The notes under the pieces are model-generated. The model searched no databases, had not been told where the DNA came from, and was given only the letters and a program-made list of their open reading frames with translations. Both the position numbers and the translations under genes were made by a program. A DNA stretch of 64,000 nucleotides from Flavicella sp964230805. Lineage in GTDB: Bacteria > Bacteroidota > Bacteroidia > Flavobacteriales > Flavobacteriaceae. The stretch covers positions 9,130-73,129 of the forward strand of contig CAXRIA010000020.1 of NCBI GenBank assembly GCA_964230805.1. Direction: 5' to 3'. Position 1 is the stretch's first letter. Every line of letters starts with the position of its first letter. Positions 47,601 through 55,732 of this stretch are shown here, piece by piece.

Positions 47601-49461
47601 CTTCGGTTACATTTTCGTCTACCAAAGTTGTTGATAATCCCTCATCACTAAAATGCGCTATAATATCATTTGTATGAATATGTTCTGATGGCATGCCATC
47701 AGAACTGTTCCCACTCGCTATGATACTATTTTTCAATGTTTCACTCAATCTTTTATTTTTTTTGCTATCTTTCGAAATCACATGCGCATTCAATATGGCA
47801 GGTTCAACAAGAGGTCTTTCATGAAGAATAACAACATTTCCAGTTATCAAATCTTCCAATTCAATATAGTTGATTTTTTTTTGCGTACCATCCGAACTTG
47901 TTGGATATTCAATATAGAGGTTTGAATTGCCATAATCGGGTTCTAAAATTTCTATCTCACCCAACATACCCGAACCCGTGTTGTAAATAACTGGAAATGG
48001 GTTGGCCGAATTAGAGACTCCTCTCGATTGTTTTTGAATCAAAGCTACATCGGTATCCCTCGGTTGGTAATCATGAATTCTGAAGTGCATAAAGTAGTCT
48101 TCATAAAGACTCGGTTGCGATCCCGCGGAATTGGGGTACCATTGTCTACTTAAATTTCTTACTGGATCTCCCCCTTCAAGAAATTCCATTGTACCAGGTG
48201 CCAAACTTACATTGTCGTCTAATCGAAAAACATTCCCCCCAGAAGATTTTGGATCAAAATTTTCTGGAAAAATACTTTCCCCTCCACGAGTGGCATGCTT
48301 TCTAGGCATATCAATTTTCATACTGATATATAAGGAACTGTTCGCATGATCCGAGATATCCACATCATGCAATTTAAAGGCCAATTGCTGATCGTTCACG
48401 TCATCGATCGTCACGTCCAATTCTGTCAATTCAGTAAAAGACCCGTCCGAATTTTGTGTGGTAAGCACAAATTCAGCCTGTCCACTTACATCCAAGTCAT
48501 TCTCTGCCTTAAATCTTAGAACTCCAACAGCTTGTTCGTCACCCCAAACATCATAATACCATCCTACATAGGTGTGCTGCCAATGTGCTGTATATGAATA
48601 ATTCAAACCACCATCAGAAGCCTTACTAAATGTTATGGTTGGAGTTGAGAACGAAGTGTAAAAAGGCAATTCATAATGTTCTTTTTGACTCCTAGGTGGA
48701 GAATAATATAAATTGAACACGAGATGCCCCATTCTTTCTTTAACGAGATCGTGGGCTGTAAGATCATAAATTACATATGTCATATCTGGAAAATGATCTC
48801 CATGCCTCCACTCTAATTGAGGAAACCTATTTGGTACATCATCTTGCATTCTAATCAAACTATGATCACGATAATATTTTTTTGCTTCTTGCCTACCTAT
48901 GGTTTTTTTCAAATAAACTAGATAGGATAGGGTGTCTTTGGCTCCATTTAAATCTTCAGCAGGCAAATGGTAAATTGGAATATCAGGATACGAGTAGTCT
49001 CCATAATGCATGCAATATTCAAGAGCCTCTAAATGATGTCTTTTCTCATAACGTTTATAGGCATCATATGATAGTTGATCGTTAAGGTGACTAAACAACA
49101 TCCCTGCCATCATCAGTGCAGGTCCAACGAATGGGACCATCTCTGCGCCAGCAGACAAAATCTCCACACTAAGCTCAACTGCAATTTCTTCACCAGCAAC
49201 CTCACCAGCAACCTCACCAGCAGTATCTGCAACCTCAGCACCTAACAAATCCGCTTCATCAATACTCATCTCTCCAGCCTCTTCCCCCAACTCAAAAACA
49301 AAATCGTCCGAAGACTCAGCGCCCTCTTCAAGGCCTTCTTGAGCATTTTCATCTTGTGCTTCTTCACATTTGCCACAAAGCTTCTGCGCCGTCAACGTAT
49401 TTGGCACTGATATAATAAAAAATACCAAAAATACTGTTACTAATATGTGTTTATATTTCAT
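44686..49461 (-). CDS. 1591-residue T9SS protein with LamG and trefoil-like domains
   Basis: Signal peptide (residues 1-26), then an acidic Glu/Gly/Ala-rich stretch (30-100, with GEVAGEVAGEE). A strongly hydrophobic helix with VPFVGPALMMAGMLF follows near 105-125, and then a long region of unknown fold (130-930). A LamG/concanavalin domain lies at about 940-1140 (HYALDGNADDSTVNVNHGTA; MTISAWFKTDD; GYMDDVKIWGRAM). A ricin-type beta-trefoil-like part lies at about 1170-1290 (YLQNMNSGKCITNNGDGTYL). A type A T9SS domain (about 1505-1591) ends it. It looks like a large secreted or surface adhesin or enzyme; no catalytic motif was found. Confidence 0.7.
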   Translation of the reverse strand: MKYKHILVTVFLVFFIISVPNTLTAQKLCGKCEEAQDENAQEGLEEGAESSDDFVFELGEEAGEMSIDEADLLGAEVADTAGEVAGEVAGEEIAVELSVEILSAGAEMVPFVGPALMMAGMLFSHLNDQLSYDAYKRYEKRHHLEALEYCMHYGDYSYPDIPIYHLPAEDLNGAKDTLSYLVYLKKTIGRQEAKKYYRDHSLIRMQDDVPNRFPQLEWRHGDHFPDMTYVIYDLTAHDLVKERMGHLVFNLYYSPPRSQKEHYELPFYTSFSTPTITFSKASDGGLNYSYTAHWQHTYVGWYYDVWGDEQAVGVLRFKAENDLDVSGQAEFVLTTQNSDGSFTELTELDVTIDDVNDQQLAFKLHDVDISDHANSSLYISMKIDMPRKHATRGGESIFPENFDPKSSGGNVFRLDDNVSLAPGTMEFLEGGDPVRNLSRQWYPNSAGSQPSLYEDYFMHFRIHDYQPRDTDVALIQKQSRGVSNSANPFPVIYNTGSGMLGEIEILEPDYGNSNLYIEYPTSSDGTQKKINYIELEDLITGNVVILHERPLVEPAILNAHVISKDSKKNKRLSETLKNSIIASGNSSDGMPSEHIHTNDIIAHFSDEGLSTTLVDENVTEGANTFNRWILHNVPFSASDKIEITTHYEDNTLTRGVVAMNDLATGIIPRGYYTINVYGEEDQFLKENEGLTIGEEEAEAAKNEWLIDYIYDDKYAIMNRDTKKVLGVLDGELGMYDWNMHDFIQLLWHLEITDNEKMLLLSPSEHVFLTVDSDTSEPTTSLEFYGIQFAFTYVDDGETIISNETVSIRHDETSKVMEVGPRGNNLLLKGPSETHNFSRQTEFSFNYVGCLKYSISNQTISEFLDWNQVDGLHWNWSENDKSHVWFVEPLDQSDSFVIYGEEMALWGNGEQLFVHRNPPEGWKENNAYHFSKYEGYDYPIAHYALDGNADDSTVNVNHGTASGGVSFVEDSERGTVAQFDGLNDYISTNFDFSPLDYEGGMTISAWFKTDDWNNGHASLVSGPDIALGAVGSENKIYATVVQDQNNYNLLTPDTPISENQWNHIALTVYTDTENTEVTQKLYVNGVEIGENTEAMEIVRNSSYPGFTTLGNYYETEWSNHYYGYMDDVKIWGRAMDDAGIFREYQKTIFNQSLVYDNYSISNYYDGDPIQVDMTDHSVSNGAYTEDRDYKDEWLVEPQNEGEYLYIRNRRNMRLLDVADESLSDEALITTSYLSKSKSQRWKLRPSQLQGYFYLQNMNSGKCITNNGDGTYLQKTCFLPSHEEQTAQIFIFDSKGGAVPRYASGEYTLHTNQSYFTDLEGLYYENLINVDSPDFVYWDSPTVFDVQYQGAGLYRLSVYNNASSAFKTLVPESSVDHVSYDYRVMAEEIADSEGSQSYHEQLWSFEKGFGTQLQYPEDNGDGPSLDLFDIASAKQLDHAFFLGSFNVAPTGDSGGSTTLGYLYANDRYVRKADWSLEPVSGTSAQSFERTKTDDLKNSDILQQENNNLQELTVYPNRSEGIFNISFNSGQEGEVGYEIFDLSGRSLQSGSQNFSKGDHTWQIDARRLSSGSYVIVIMVNDQRKEERQILISRL
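49192..49222. repeat. 12-bp tandem repeat inside the 1591-residue gene
   Basis: ACCAGCAACCTC occurs twice in a row and partly a third time, coding for GEVA units on the minus strand. Copy change would keep the frame and alter the linker by four residues. Confidence 0.7.
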
Positions 49462-49584
49462 TGTTTTTGTGTTAAATATTTTTTATTTCATTCAAACTTT
49501 TTAAGCAATCTGTACTAGAAAAAAATCAAGTTTTTTATATTTCGAATTCAATAACCCTAAATTGAATGTGAATACGAATTTGTC

Positions 49585-51066
49585 TTAATCCGAACCAACA
49601 AACTCAGTTTCCGATTCTGACATGCTACCATGACATTGATTCTCAAATTCCGTCGGAAGTAATCTTTGATTTTCTTCTATTGAACTTTGTATATCCCTCA
49701 GTCTAATTTCGTCAAAGACGTTCTCCCTTGTAACTCTTGGCGCTCTTTCAGGTAGAACTTCCTCAGGGTCTTCGCTGCCGCTGTCGTGATCGCTTAAAAT
49801 CCGATACTGATTTCTATCAGCAGCTCCCACTGAGGATCTCGTCCTTGAAATTACCAAATATCTTATCCCAAATCCAGCAGCCACAACCACACCAATTCCT
49901 GCAACTGGAACCCCGCCATACAGCCCTATTTTTTTATAGAGATCAACATTCTCAAAAAGAATTTTATGAATCAACCCCGAATGACTTCCCGAGCTTGAAA
50001 CAGGAACCTCTGCTGGGTCTTCAAAATCTGGAAATGTAGATACTAAGGTATATGGCTCAGCTAATTTGCCAAATCGATACTTATCGGTGTCAGATATTTG
50101 ATTAAAAACACCAAGAGTAACACTCTTTGTACTTGTATAAAAATTTTTGGTTTTAGGTTTTAAAAAATGCGATGGTCCTTCCAAAGTATATTGCGCTGTA
50201 CTCCCAACTTTTTGATCAAGCTTAAACACTGTACATCTGCTGTAATCGTCTTCACCAACATCTTTTGCGATTACTTTCTCATTTGGGCCATGTTCGGCCA
50301 AGCATTTCCCTTCACTATTGATTAAAAAATAAGTGCCTGAAATGTCTTCAACAACCCGTCGCCAACCCCGAGGAACTTGAGAAAAACCATTATTTATATC
50401 GTCAAGTAACTCACTGTGTTTGTAAGTATAAATTCTTAGCTGAGAACCAGAATCAATATTTTCAATCTTGATTTTTGCGTTTTCAGTCTGTGTTAAAAAT
50501 TCATCGACATAATCAATAGTTGATGCCCCTCTATTATCCTTTACAAAATCGTTTAGTCCCCATAATATGGTTGAATGATAGATTCTTTCATCCCCGCCTG
50601 ATTTATCTGATTCAAACCACAAGAGATTTTTCGAAACATACATCTTTACCGTGTATGGAAATGTGTCTGCCGTCGGAAACATCGGATCAAATATTTGGTA
50701 ATCTATGTAAAAATCCGTGTCCGCCACAGATGCCCGTCGTTGAACCAAAAATGTGCCATCTTTCACTGAAACCCTCAAAATTTCAAATGAATCATAATAA
50801 AATGTCAATACTCTGAAGTCGTCATCCTGTTTCGCATCAACTTCAAATTTTAACATAAAGCTATCATCATCTCCCTCCCCCTCTGTTAAGGGGGTCCACG
50901 ATAAGTCTTCAAATTCTATTTCGGTCACATCACTTTCCAGCAAAAGACTCGTTCTCATATTGAATTCACGGGTTGAATAAGAATAATCCTGACTTTGCAC
51001 CTGTATATAGAAACATGAGAAAATCATGAAGAATACTACCTTAGCCCTTACTATTAGATTGTTCAT
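49585..51066 (-). CDS. Unrecognised one-pass membrane protein with acidic C-terminal tail
   Basis: 493 residues; no known family recognised. A signal peptide ends near IQVQSQD. The region to about residue 370 is predicted mostly beta; one part (about 240-320, GTYFLINSEGKCLAEHGPNE) looks like a beta-trefoil or lectin repeat. A single hydrophobic span at about 372-400 (GVPVAGIGVVVAAGFGIRYLVI) is followed by ISRTR and a Ser/Glu/Asp-rich tail of about 90 residues. With a signal peptide and a positive stop-transfer edge this predicts type I topology. That layout is unusual in bacteria. It is 11 bp behind the GDPD gene. Confidence 0.55.
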   Translation of the reverse strand: MNNLIVRAKVVFFMIFSCFYIQVQSQDYSYSTREFNMRTSLLLESDVTEIEFEDLSWTPLTEGEGDDDSFMLKFEVDAKQDDDFRVLTFYYDSFEILRVSVKDGTFLVQRRASVADTDFYIDYQIFDPMFPTADTFPYTVKMYVSKNLLWFESDKSGGDERIYHSTILWGLNDFVKDNRGASTIDYVDEFLTQTENAKIKIENIDSGSQLRIYTYKHSELLDDINNGFSQVPRGWRRVVEDISGTYFLINSEGKCLAEHGPNEKVIAKDVGEDDYSRCTVFKLDQKVGSTAQYTLEGPSHFLKPKTKNFYTSTKSVTLGVFNQISDTDKYRFGKLAEPYTLVSTFPDFEDPAEVPVSSSGSHSGLIHKILFENVDLYKKIGLYGGVPVAGIGVVVAAGFGIRYLVISRTRSSVGAADRNQYRILSDHDSGSEDPEEVLPERAPRVTRENVFDEIRLRDIQSSIEENQRLLPTEFENQCHGSMSESETEFVGSD

Positions 51067-51077
51067 TAGTTGCTATT

Positions 51078-52892
51078 TTATAGTTTTTCCTTTATATCTT
51101 GCCATATGTCAACCCTGTCAGTTGTTATGAGCATTTGCCTTCCATAGGGAATTTTGAGCAGAAAAAGAATATCTGCCCGAACATCTTTACGCGTGTCTTT
51201 CACCCCCCAAGAGCCCCAACGATTTACCGTTCCTTTTGGATCCACAGGTTCCTCTGAAAAAACGCCGCTTCGTCGTCCTGTATTTGCATATATGTAATGT
51301 AGCAAATTTTGATATTGAACATTTTCATTGGAAAATGGTTTTAATTGTATATCGTTTTCAGGAAAAAAATTGGTCTCAAAACATGCAACCATGTTTATTC
51401 CTTCTCTATTCCATTCTTGTATAAACTCAACCATCTCTTGTTGACCTTTTTCCCCTTTTGAAAATCTGTTGGGCACTATCATCGGAGTCCATAAAACCCA
51501 AGGCATCATTTTATCCCCAATCAGTTCTCTCACCCTATTATAAGTGTAGTATGTTTTGATAATCAAGTTTTTTTTGGCTTGCATGCTTTCTGCCTGCCTT
51601 AAGATTTGTCTCGTTACTTTTTGCCAACTTTTTTCCTGTTTTTCTTTGGATTGATAATCACAATTTGCAACACATTCATCATCGCTTCCCCAGGATTGCA
51701 ATTCTTTGACATCAACCATCATGATGAGGTTGTTGTCTCGTACAAATTCCAATACGTCATGAAATTTTGTTAAAGGCGTATCATCTACTATTGTCCCATC
51801 ACGTCTTTTAACATTATAGGGACTTATATCCGACCAAGGCAATTCAAAAGAATACGCATCACCCGAATAATCTGTCAACCTGTTCAGCGCAAAATCGTGC
51901 ATAAAAATCAATCGATCATCTTTTGTAAGAGTCAAATCCATTTCAATGATAGGATTGTTTGGATAAGTCTCATTTGCACTTTGGACGGACAATAGGGAAT
52001 TTTCTGGTGGCCCTGTTCCCAAATCATAACCCCACCACCCCCTGTGCATCGCAATGAACAAGTCTTCTTTTAAACCATCATCCGTTTCCGTATCTTCTGG
52101 ATTTTGAAGTTTATCAAGGGTGTCACATAAAATATTCTCCGAATTTTCAGGATTTTCACAGAACACCTTAAAGTTTCCAGATGTATCTCTAAATAAAATG
52201 TCGAGAGATTCATCGAGCTCTACTTTGCCAACCCCTGGTACTTTAGCTGAACCTAATGTGGCTTGTCCTTGCACTTCAATTTTAATTACGACAGGCTGAA
52301 CAGGGGTTTTACACCTACTGGAAAAATCGCCAAAAGAAATTTTAATATTATCCAAAATCTTACTGAAAAGCCCCGGTTCACAATTGTTGTTATCATAGAC
52401 ATTGTAAAACTGAGCTCTTCCCTTAAGATCATTCGTATTATAAAGAAAGGCCTGAGCATAATCCAAGGTTTCGGAAATAAGAACTTCAGGCAGAGCCGCC
52501 CTGACGTCAATATTGTAAAGTTCACTGTACTCACTTTGAGTTTCATCAATCCACGCGTAATAAACTTCTTGCCCTAGACCATCATCTGCATCGTAATCAT
52601 ACATAAATACACGAACTGATATTTGGGAAGACTCCCCATTTATAGTGCCGATAATACCGCTTTCAGAATCTGCATCCTTATGAAAGAGAGACCCATAATC
52701 GAGCATGATGAGATCTTCTTCATTAAATCCTGAATCCATATTTGGATTGGGAGAGTAATACGTTTGTGTTTGTGCTGTAGTTTCGAAGAAAGTCAAGCCA
52801 ATAAAGACGAAAAATACAAAACTCACAGCATAACGAACACGATTGCACCAACCGAGTACTGAGGTATCTATTTGGATCAAAATTTTTCTCAT
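51078..52892 (-). CDS. Large exported glycerophosphodiester phosphodiesterase (GDPD)
   Basis: 604 residues from the ATG at 52892, whose ATGA overlaps the upstream stop; an ATG at 52901 is possible. After a hydrophobic export segment (VSFVFFVFIGLTFF) comes an N-terminal beta-rich region (about 40-270) with no known family. A GDPD TIM barrel follows from about residue 280: HRGWW, PENSLLSV, EMDLTLTKDD, FMHD and VDVKE give the His, Glu, Asp and Lys of the active site. GDPDs cleave glycerophosphodiesters to glycerol-3-phosphate and an alcohol; some related enzymes act on sphingolipids. A second GDPD is encoded at 60389. Confidence 0.85.
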   Translation of the reverse strand: MRKILIQIDTSVLGWCNRVRYAVSFVFFVFIGLTFFETTAQTQTYYSPNPNMDSGFNEEDLIMLDYGSLFHKDADSESGIIGTINGESSQISVRVFMYDYDADDGLGQEVYYAWIDETQSEYSELYNIDVRAALPEVLISETLDYAQAFLYNTNDLKGRAQFYNVYDNNNCEPGLFSKILDNIKISFGDFSSRCKTPVQPVVIKIEVQGQATLGSAKVPGVGKVELDESLDILFRDTSGNFKVFCENPENSENILCDTLDKLQNPEDTETDDGLKEDLFIAMHRGWWGYDLGTGPPENSLLSVQSANETYPNNPIIEMDLTLTKDDRLIFMHDFALNRLTDYSGDAYSFELPWSDISPYNVKRRDGTIVDDTPLTKFHDVLEFVRDNNLIMMVDVKELQSWGSDDECVANCDYQSKEKQEKSWQKVTRQILRQAESMQAKKNLIIKTYYTYNRVRELIGDKMMPWVLWTPMIVPNRFSKGEKGQQEMVEFIQEWNREGINMVACFETNFFPENDIQLKPFSNENVQYQNLLHYIYANTGRRSGVFSEEPVDPKGTVNRWGSWGVKDTRKDVRADILFLLKIPYGRQMLITTDRVDIWQDIKEKL

Positions 52893-53407
52893 GGTTTGCA
52901 ATTTTCATTATTTTCGAAATCGGCATTGCTAGGCTTCCGATGATATCGATCCTCTAATTTGCACTCATTTTCCAATTGGGAGGTAAGTTGATCGATTTTT
53001 TTCTGCTGAGCTATGAGGTATAGGGTTAATTCTTCTATTTTTTCCAAAAACAAGACGTTCATAGTGTGCATATCATACCCTTTTTCCGAGACATCGTCTT
53101 TAGAAGGAATATTGGGCAAATGACCATTTTTATCGATAAAATTCTCTAATTCATGAAGTGTTGGCAATTTATGATTATCCTCGAAAACATAATCGGCCCA
53201 ATAATCGGTTTTAGAAATCGCTATGTCTTCTGTTAATATTCCTTTACCCACAAACAAACTAAACCTGTCAGACAGATCAGAATCGATCGTGCCCGAGTAT
53301 TCTATAGTCAAAGAAGAGTAGTCTTGTGCATGCACACCTAGAATTACTGAAGAAAACACTAGTAAGGTAGTGTGTAATAACACGTGAAAATTATTTTTTT
53401 TGTTCAT
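52889..53407 (-). CDS. Secreted protein with tail-fibre (S74)-like C-terminal segment
   Basis: 172 residues. The signal peptide ends at GVHAQD. Residues about 75-145 read YWADYVFEDNHKLPTLHELE, NGHLPNIPSKDDV, MNVLFLEKIEELTLYLIAQQ. This is the conserved segment and trimeric coiled coil that closes many Bacteroidota tail-fibre/S74-type proteins. The long repeat part usually found before it is missing, so this is a short stub. It is first in the minus-strand set and overlaps the GDPD start. Probably a trimeric surface protein; role unknown. Confidence 0.7.
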   Translation of the reverse strand: MNKKNNFHVLLHTTLLVFSSVILGVHAQDYSSLTIEYSGTIDSDLSDRFSLFVGKGILTEDIAISKTDYWADYVFEDNHKLPTLHELENFIDKNGHLPNIPSKDDVSEKGYDMHTMNVLFLEKIEELTLYLIAQQKKIDQLTSQLENECKLEDRYHRKPSNADFENNENCKP

Positions 53408-53849
53408 GATACGGCTAGATTTTGTTAATTGTTTTTATTTATTTAAATGTAATGTACTCGTTGTACACAGATGAAGGCAGCGTTCCGAAAAAAACTATTT
53501 CAATACTTCTATCTTTACGCTTCTTATTGATACGTTCAAAAGCTTCCTCCTCAAGAAACTTGTATTTGCATTTACAAGCTGTCGTATTTCATATTCACAC
53601 CGTCCCAAACAGCTTTTAACTTTCCGAATTTCGAATCAAACACCCAAATGGCTTTACATCTACATTCGTAAAACAACCTTTGTATATTTATCACAAATTA
53701 TTATTTTATAAACATAGTTCTACTTATCAACATTTTACTATCTGATTACGTGTAATTTTAACAAAACCCTAACTTCTATAATTATTTTTTCTTATTTTCG
53801 TAAAAAATAGTCTCTCCCCTACTTGTTTTTTTAAGTATTCTAACTTAAC
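53408..53849. other. Divergent intergenic region, 442 bp
   Basis: No gene or RNA was recognised. It must hold the promoters of the minus-strand GDPD/sulfatase set and of the ECF sigma gene. It is very AT-rich. CAACCTTTG near 53680 is close to a -7 box on the plus strand but lacks the TA. I saw no terminator or long palindrome. Confidence 0.5.
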
Positions 53850-54395
53850 ATGAAAGGGGATTCTAACAGGGACATAACCCTAATAAGGGCTTTAAAAAAA
53901 GGAAAATCCGAAGCCTATTCCTTTTTGATGCACACATATTATTACCAACTTTGGGTGTACGCAACTAAATTGTCCAAGAACCAAGATTTATCCAAGGATA
54001 TTGTACAAAATGTATTTGTGAATGTTTGGATAAATAGAAAAAAACTCAACGACGACTTTGTTGTTCAAAGCTATCTTTATAGATCGGTTTATAATCAGTT
54101 TATCGACCATTACCGCAAGAGAAAATCTGTAATAAATCTCACAAAAAAACATCTAAACAAAATAGAAAACAGTATTGAAAATGGGTATGCCCCCCCAGAA
54201 AAATTGATACAAATTCTTCGACAAGAAATTGAAAAGCTTCCTCCCAAATGCAAACAAACTTTTCTCTTAAGTAAAAAAGAAGGGTTGAGCAATTTAGAAA
54301 TCGCTACTTATTTGAACTTGTCTATTAAGTCTGTGGAAGCTCATATTACGAAGGCTTTTAATTTATTGCGAAAATCAATGTGCGCAAATAAATAA
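53850..54395 (+). CDS. RNA polymerase ECF-type sigma factor (Bacteroidota sigma-70 family)
   Basis: 181 residues: region 2 (about 25-95, LSKDIVQNVFVNVWINRKKL) and region 4 (about 125-175, LPPKCKQTFLLSKKEGLSNLEIATYLNLSIKSVEAHI). There is no anti-sigma gene directly after it; a tRNA-Pro and its tail element separate it from a second sigma gene with FecR. It may share that FecR or be an orphan that controls the divergent minus-strand set. Confidence 0.92.
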   Translation: MKGDSNRDITLIRALKKGKSEAYSFLMHTYYYQLWVYATKLSKNQDLSKDIVQNVFVNVWINRKKLNDDFVVQSYLYRSVYNQFIDHYRKRKSVINLTKKHLNKIENSIENGYAPPEKLIQILRQEIEKLPPKCKQTFLLSKKEGLSNLEIATYLNLSIKSVEAHITKAFNLLRKSMCANK

Positions 54396-54564
54396 ATTGT
54401 GCGCTATTCTTATATTAGAACGAATTACGAAACCCATCCACATAATTACGGAAAAGACCTACGCTAACATTTGAGTTCATTTCTAAGATTGTCCCATAGC
54501 TAATACTCAACTAATTGAAAATAAAAATATTTACGTAACACCATCTCTCTACCATCAAAAAATA

Positions 54565-54595
54565 TTTGCCATTACAAGGCTTTTTTTTATTTTTG
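54565..54595 (+). promoter_or_regulatory. Promoter of tRNA-Pro(GGG)
   Basis: TTTG at 54565-54568 and TATTTTTG at 54588-54595, 23 bases start to start, ending 15 bp before the tRNA. Confidence 0.55.
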
Positions 54596-54610
54596 CCCCA
54601 CGAAATTATT

Positions 54611-54685
54611 CGGGATGTGGCGCAGTCCGGTTAGCGTACACGGCTGGGGGCCGTGTGGTCGCAGGTTCAAATCCTGTCATCCCGA
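54611..54685 (+). tRNA. tRNA-Pro (GGG)
   Basis: Cloverleaf with acceptor CGGGATG/CATCCCG, anticodon stem CACGG/CCGTG, loop CTGGGGG (anticodon GGG at 54646-54648) and T arm GCAGG-TTCAAAT-CCTGT. CCA is not encoded. It is inserted between two ECF sigma genes. Confidence 0.92.
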
Positions 54686-54850
54686 CAAGCAGATGCCTAA
54701 CTTCTAAGAAGTTGGGTATTTTTTTTGGTTTGAACCCAGTTGTGCTGGTTTGAAAAAACAAAGGGAAATACCAACATGTGCCAGCATTCGGCATCTATTT
54801 GCAACAAACACGATGCAAAAGGATTCTCTAAATCCTGTCGTCCCAACGAC
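54686..54850 (+). repeat. tRNA-Pro(GGG) tail element
   Basis: The tRNA end AAATCCTGTCATCCCGAC (from 54669) recurs 161 bp later as AAATCCTGTCGTCCCAACGAC-like sequence (from 54830). The body shares with the TGG element the loop start TTGAAAA and end GAAAT, closed here by TGGT (54746-54749)/ACCA (54770-54773). It also shares the loop word GCAACAAAC (54801-54809), closed by GCATC/GATGC (54791-54795, 54812-54816). The stems differ in sequence from the TGG element while the loops agree. Nothing else was recognised from 54851 to 55120. Confidence 0.65.
54694..54718 (+). terminator. Terminator of tRNA-Pro(GGG)
   Basis: CCTAACTTC and GAAGTTGGG pair around TAA (one T:G pair), followed by a run of T from 54719. 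Confidence 0.8.
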
Positions 54851-55120
54851 ACTAAAAAGTAAATCTTGTCTAAATTGTTTTTGGCATAGATTGCGAAAAA
54901 TTGATTTTTAAAAAGCCTCAAATTTCACCGATCAAAACTCACGTTTACAAAGACTGTAATCAATCGCAATCGTATTCCTTATTAACATAAATTTAAACTC
55001 TTGAATCACCCAAAATTGAGTGTAATTCAAAACGACATATATCGACGAATTAGAATAATTTAATTTCTTTTCTATAAATTTAATATCTTTAAAATAAGAT
55101 GAAAATTGCAAAAGTGAAGT

Positions 55121-55654
55121 ATGTATCGTTTAACACTGAAGGAATATAAAGACCTCTTCAATAGAAAATACCCCCCCTTGTGTTTGCTCGCAAATAAATA
55201 TTTAAAAAATATTGAGGTATCCAAAGACATCGTTCAGGATGTTTTTATCAAAATATGGGAAAATAAGATCCAATTTCAAAATAAACATACCACAACATCA
55301 TACCTTTATACTGCAGTAAAAAACAGATCTCTTGATTACCTAAAAAACAAACGAAATAGAACTACAGATTATTTATCGAATTTAGAAATTGAAAAAATGA
55401 AATCTGAAACCTATTTTTTACGTGAGGTAGTTGTGGTCGAAACCGCAACCATCATTGAAGAGGCAATTAACACGCTACCGAATAGATGTGCACAAGTAAT
55501 AAGATTAAGCATCAAAGAATTCACAAACTTACAAATAGCAGAGCAGTTAAATGTGTCAATCAACACTGTAAAGGCTCAAAAAAAAATAGCCTACAAAAAA
55601 CTCCGCCCGCTACTCAAAAACCACTTTATCTTCATCGCTTTTGTCTTTGATTAA
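55121..55654 (+). CDS. RNA polymerase ECF-type sigma factor, partner of FecR
   Basis: 177 residues: region 2 (SKDIVQDVFIKIWENKIQFQ) and region 4 (LPNRCAQVIRLSIKEFTNLQIAEQLNVSINTVKAQ). A FecR gene follows 78 bp downstream and an STN-type TonB receptor after that, the standard cell-surface signalling set. When the receptor binds its substrate, FecR should release this sigma to transcribe the receptor operon. Confidence 0.93.
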   Translation: MYRLTLKEYKDLFNRKYPPLCLLANKYLKNIEVSKDIVQDVFIKIWENKIQFQNKHTTTSYLYTAVKNRSLDYLKNKRNRTTDYLSNLEIEKMKSETYFLREVVVVETATIIEEAINTLPNRCAQVIRLSIKEFTNLQIAEQLNVSINTVKAQKKIAYKKLRPLLKNHFIFIAFVFD

Positions 55655-55732
55655 CCCTATAATTTCAGATTTATTCAATAAAAAAATAAGATTCTCTTTA
55701 CCCCCTCACGTACTTTTCTCGTCATAAGACAT

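Noticed and set aside
54606..54921. Minus-strand frames over tRNA-Pro(GGG) and its tail
   Set aside because: Antisense to the tRNA, no start context or family; explained by the RNA features.
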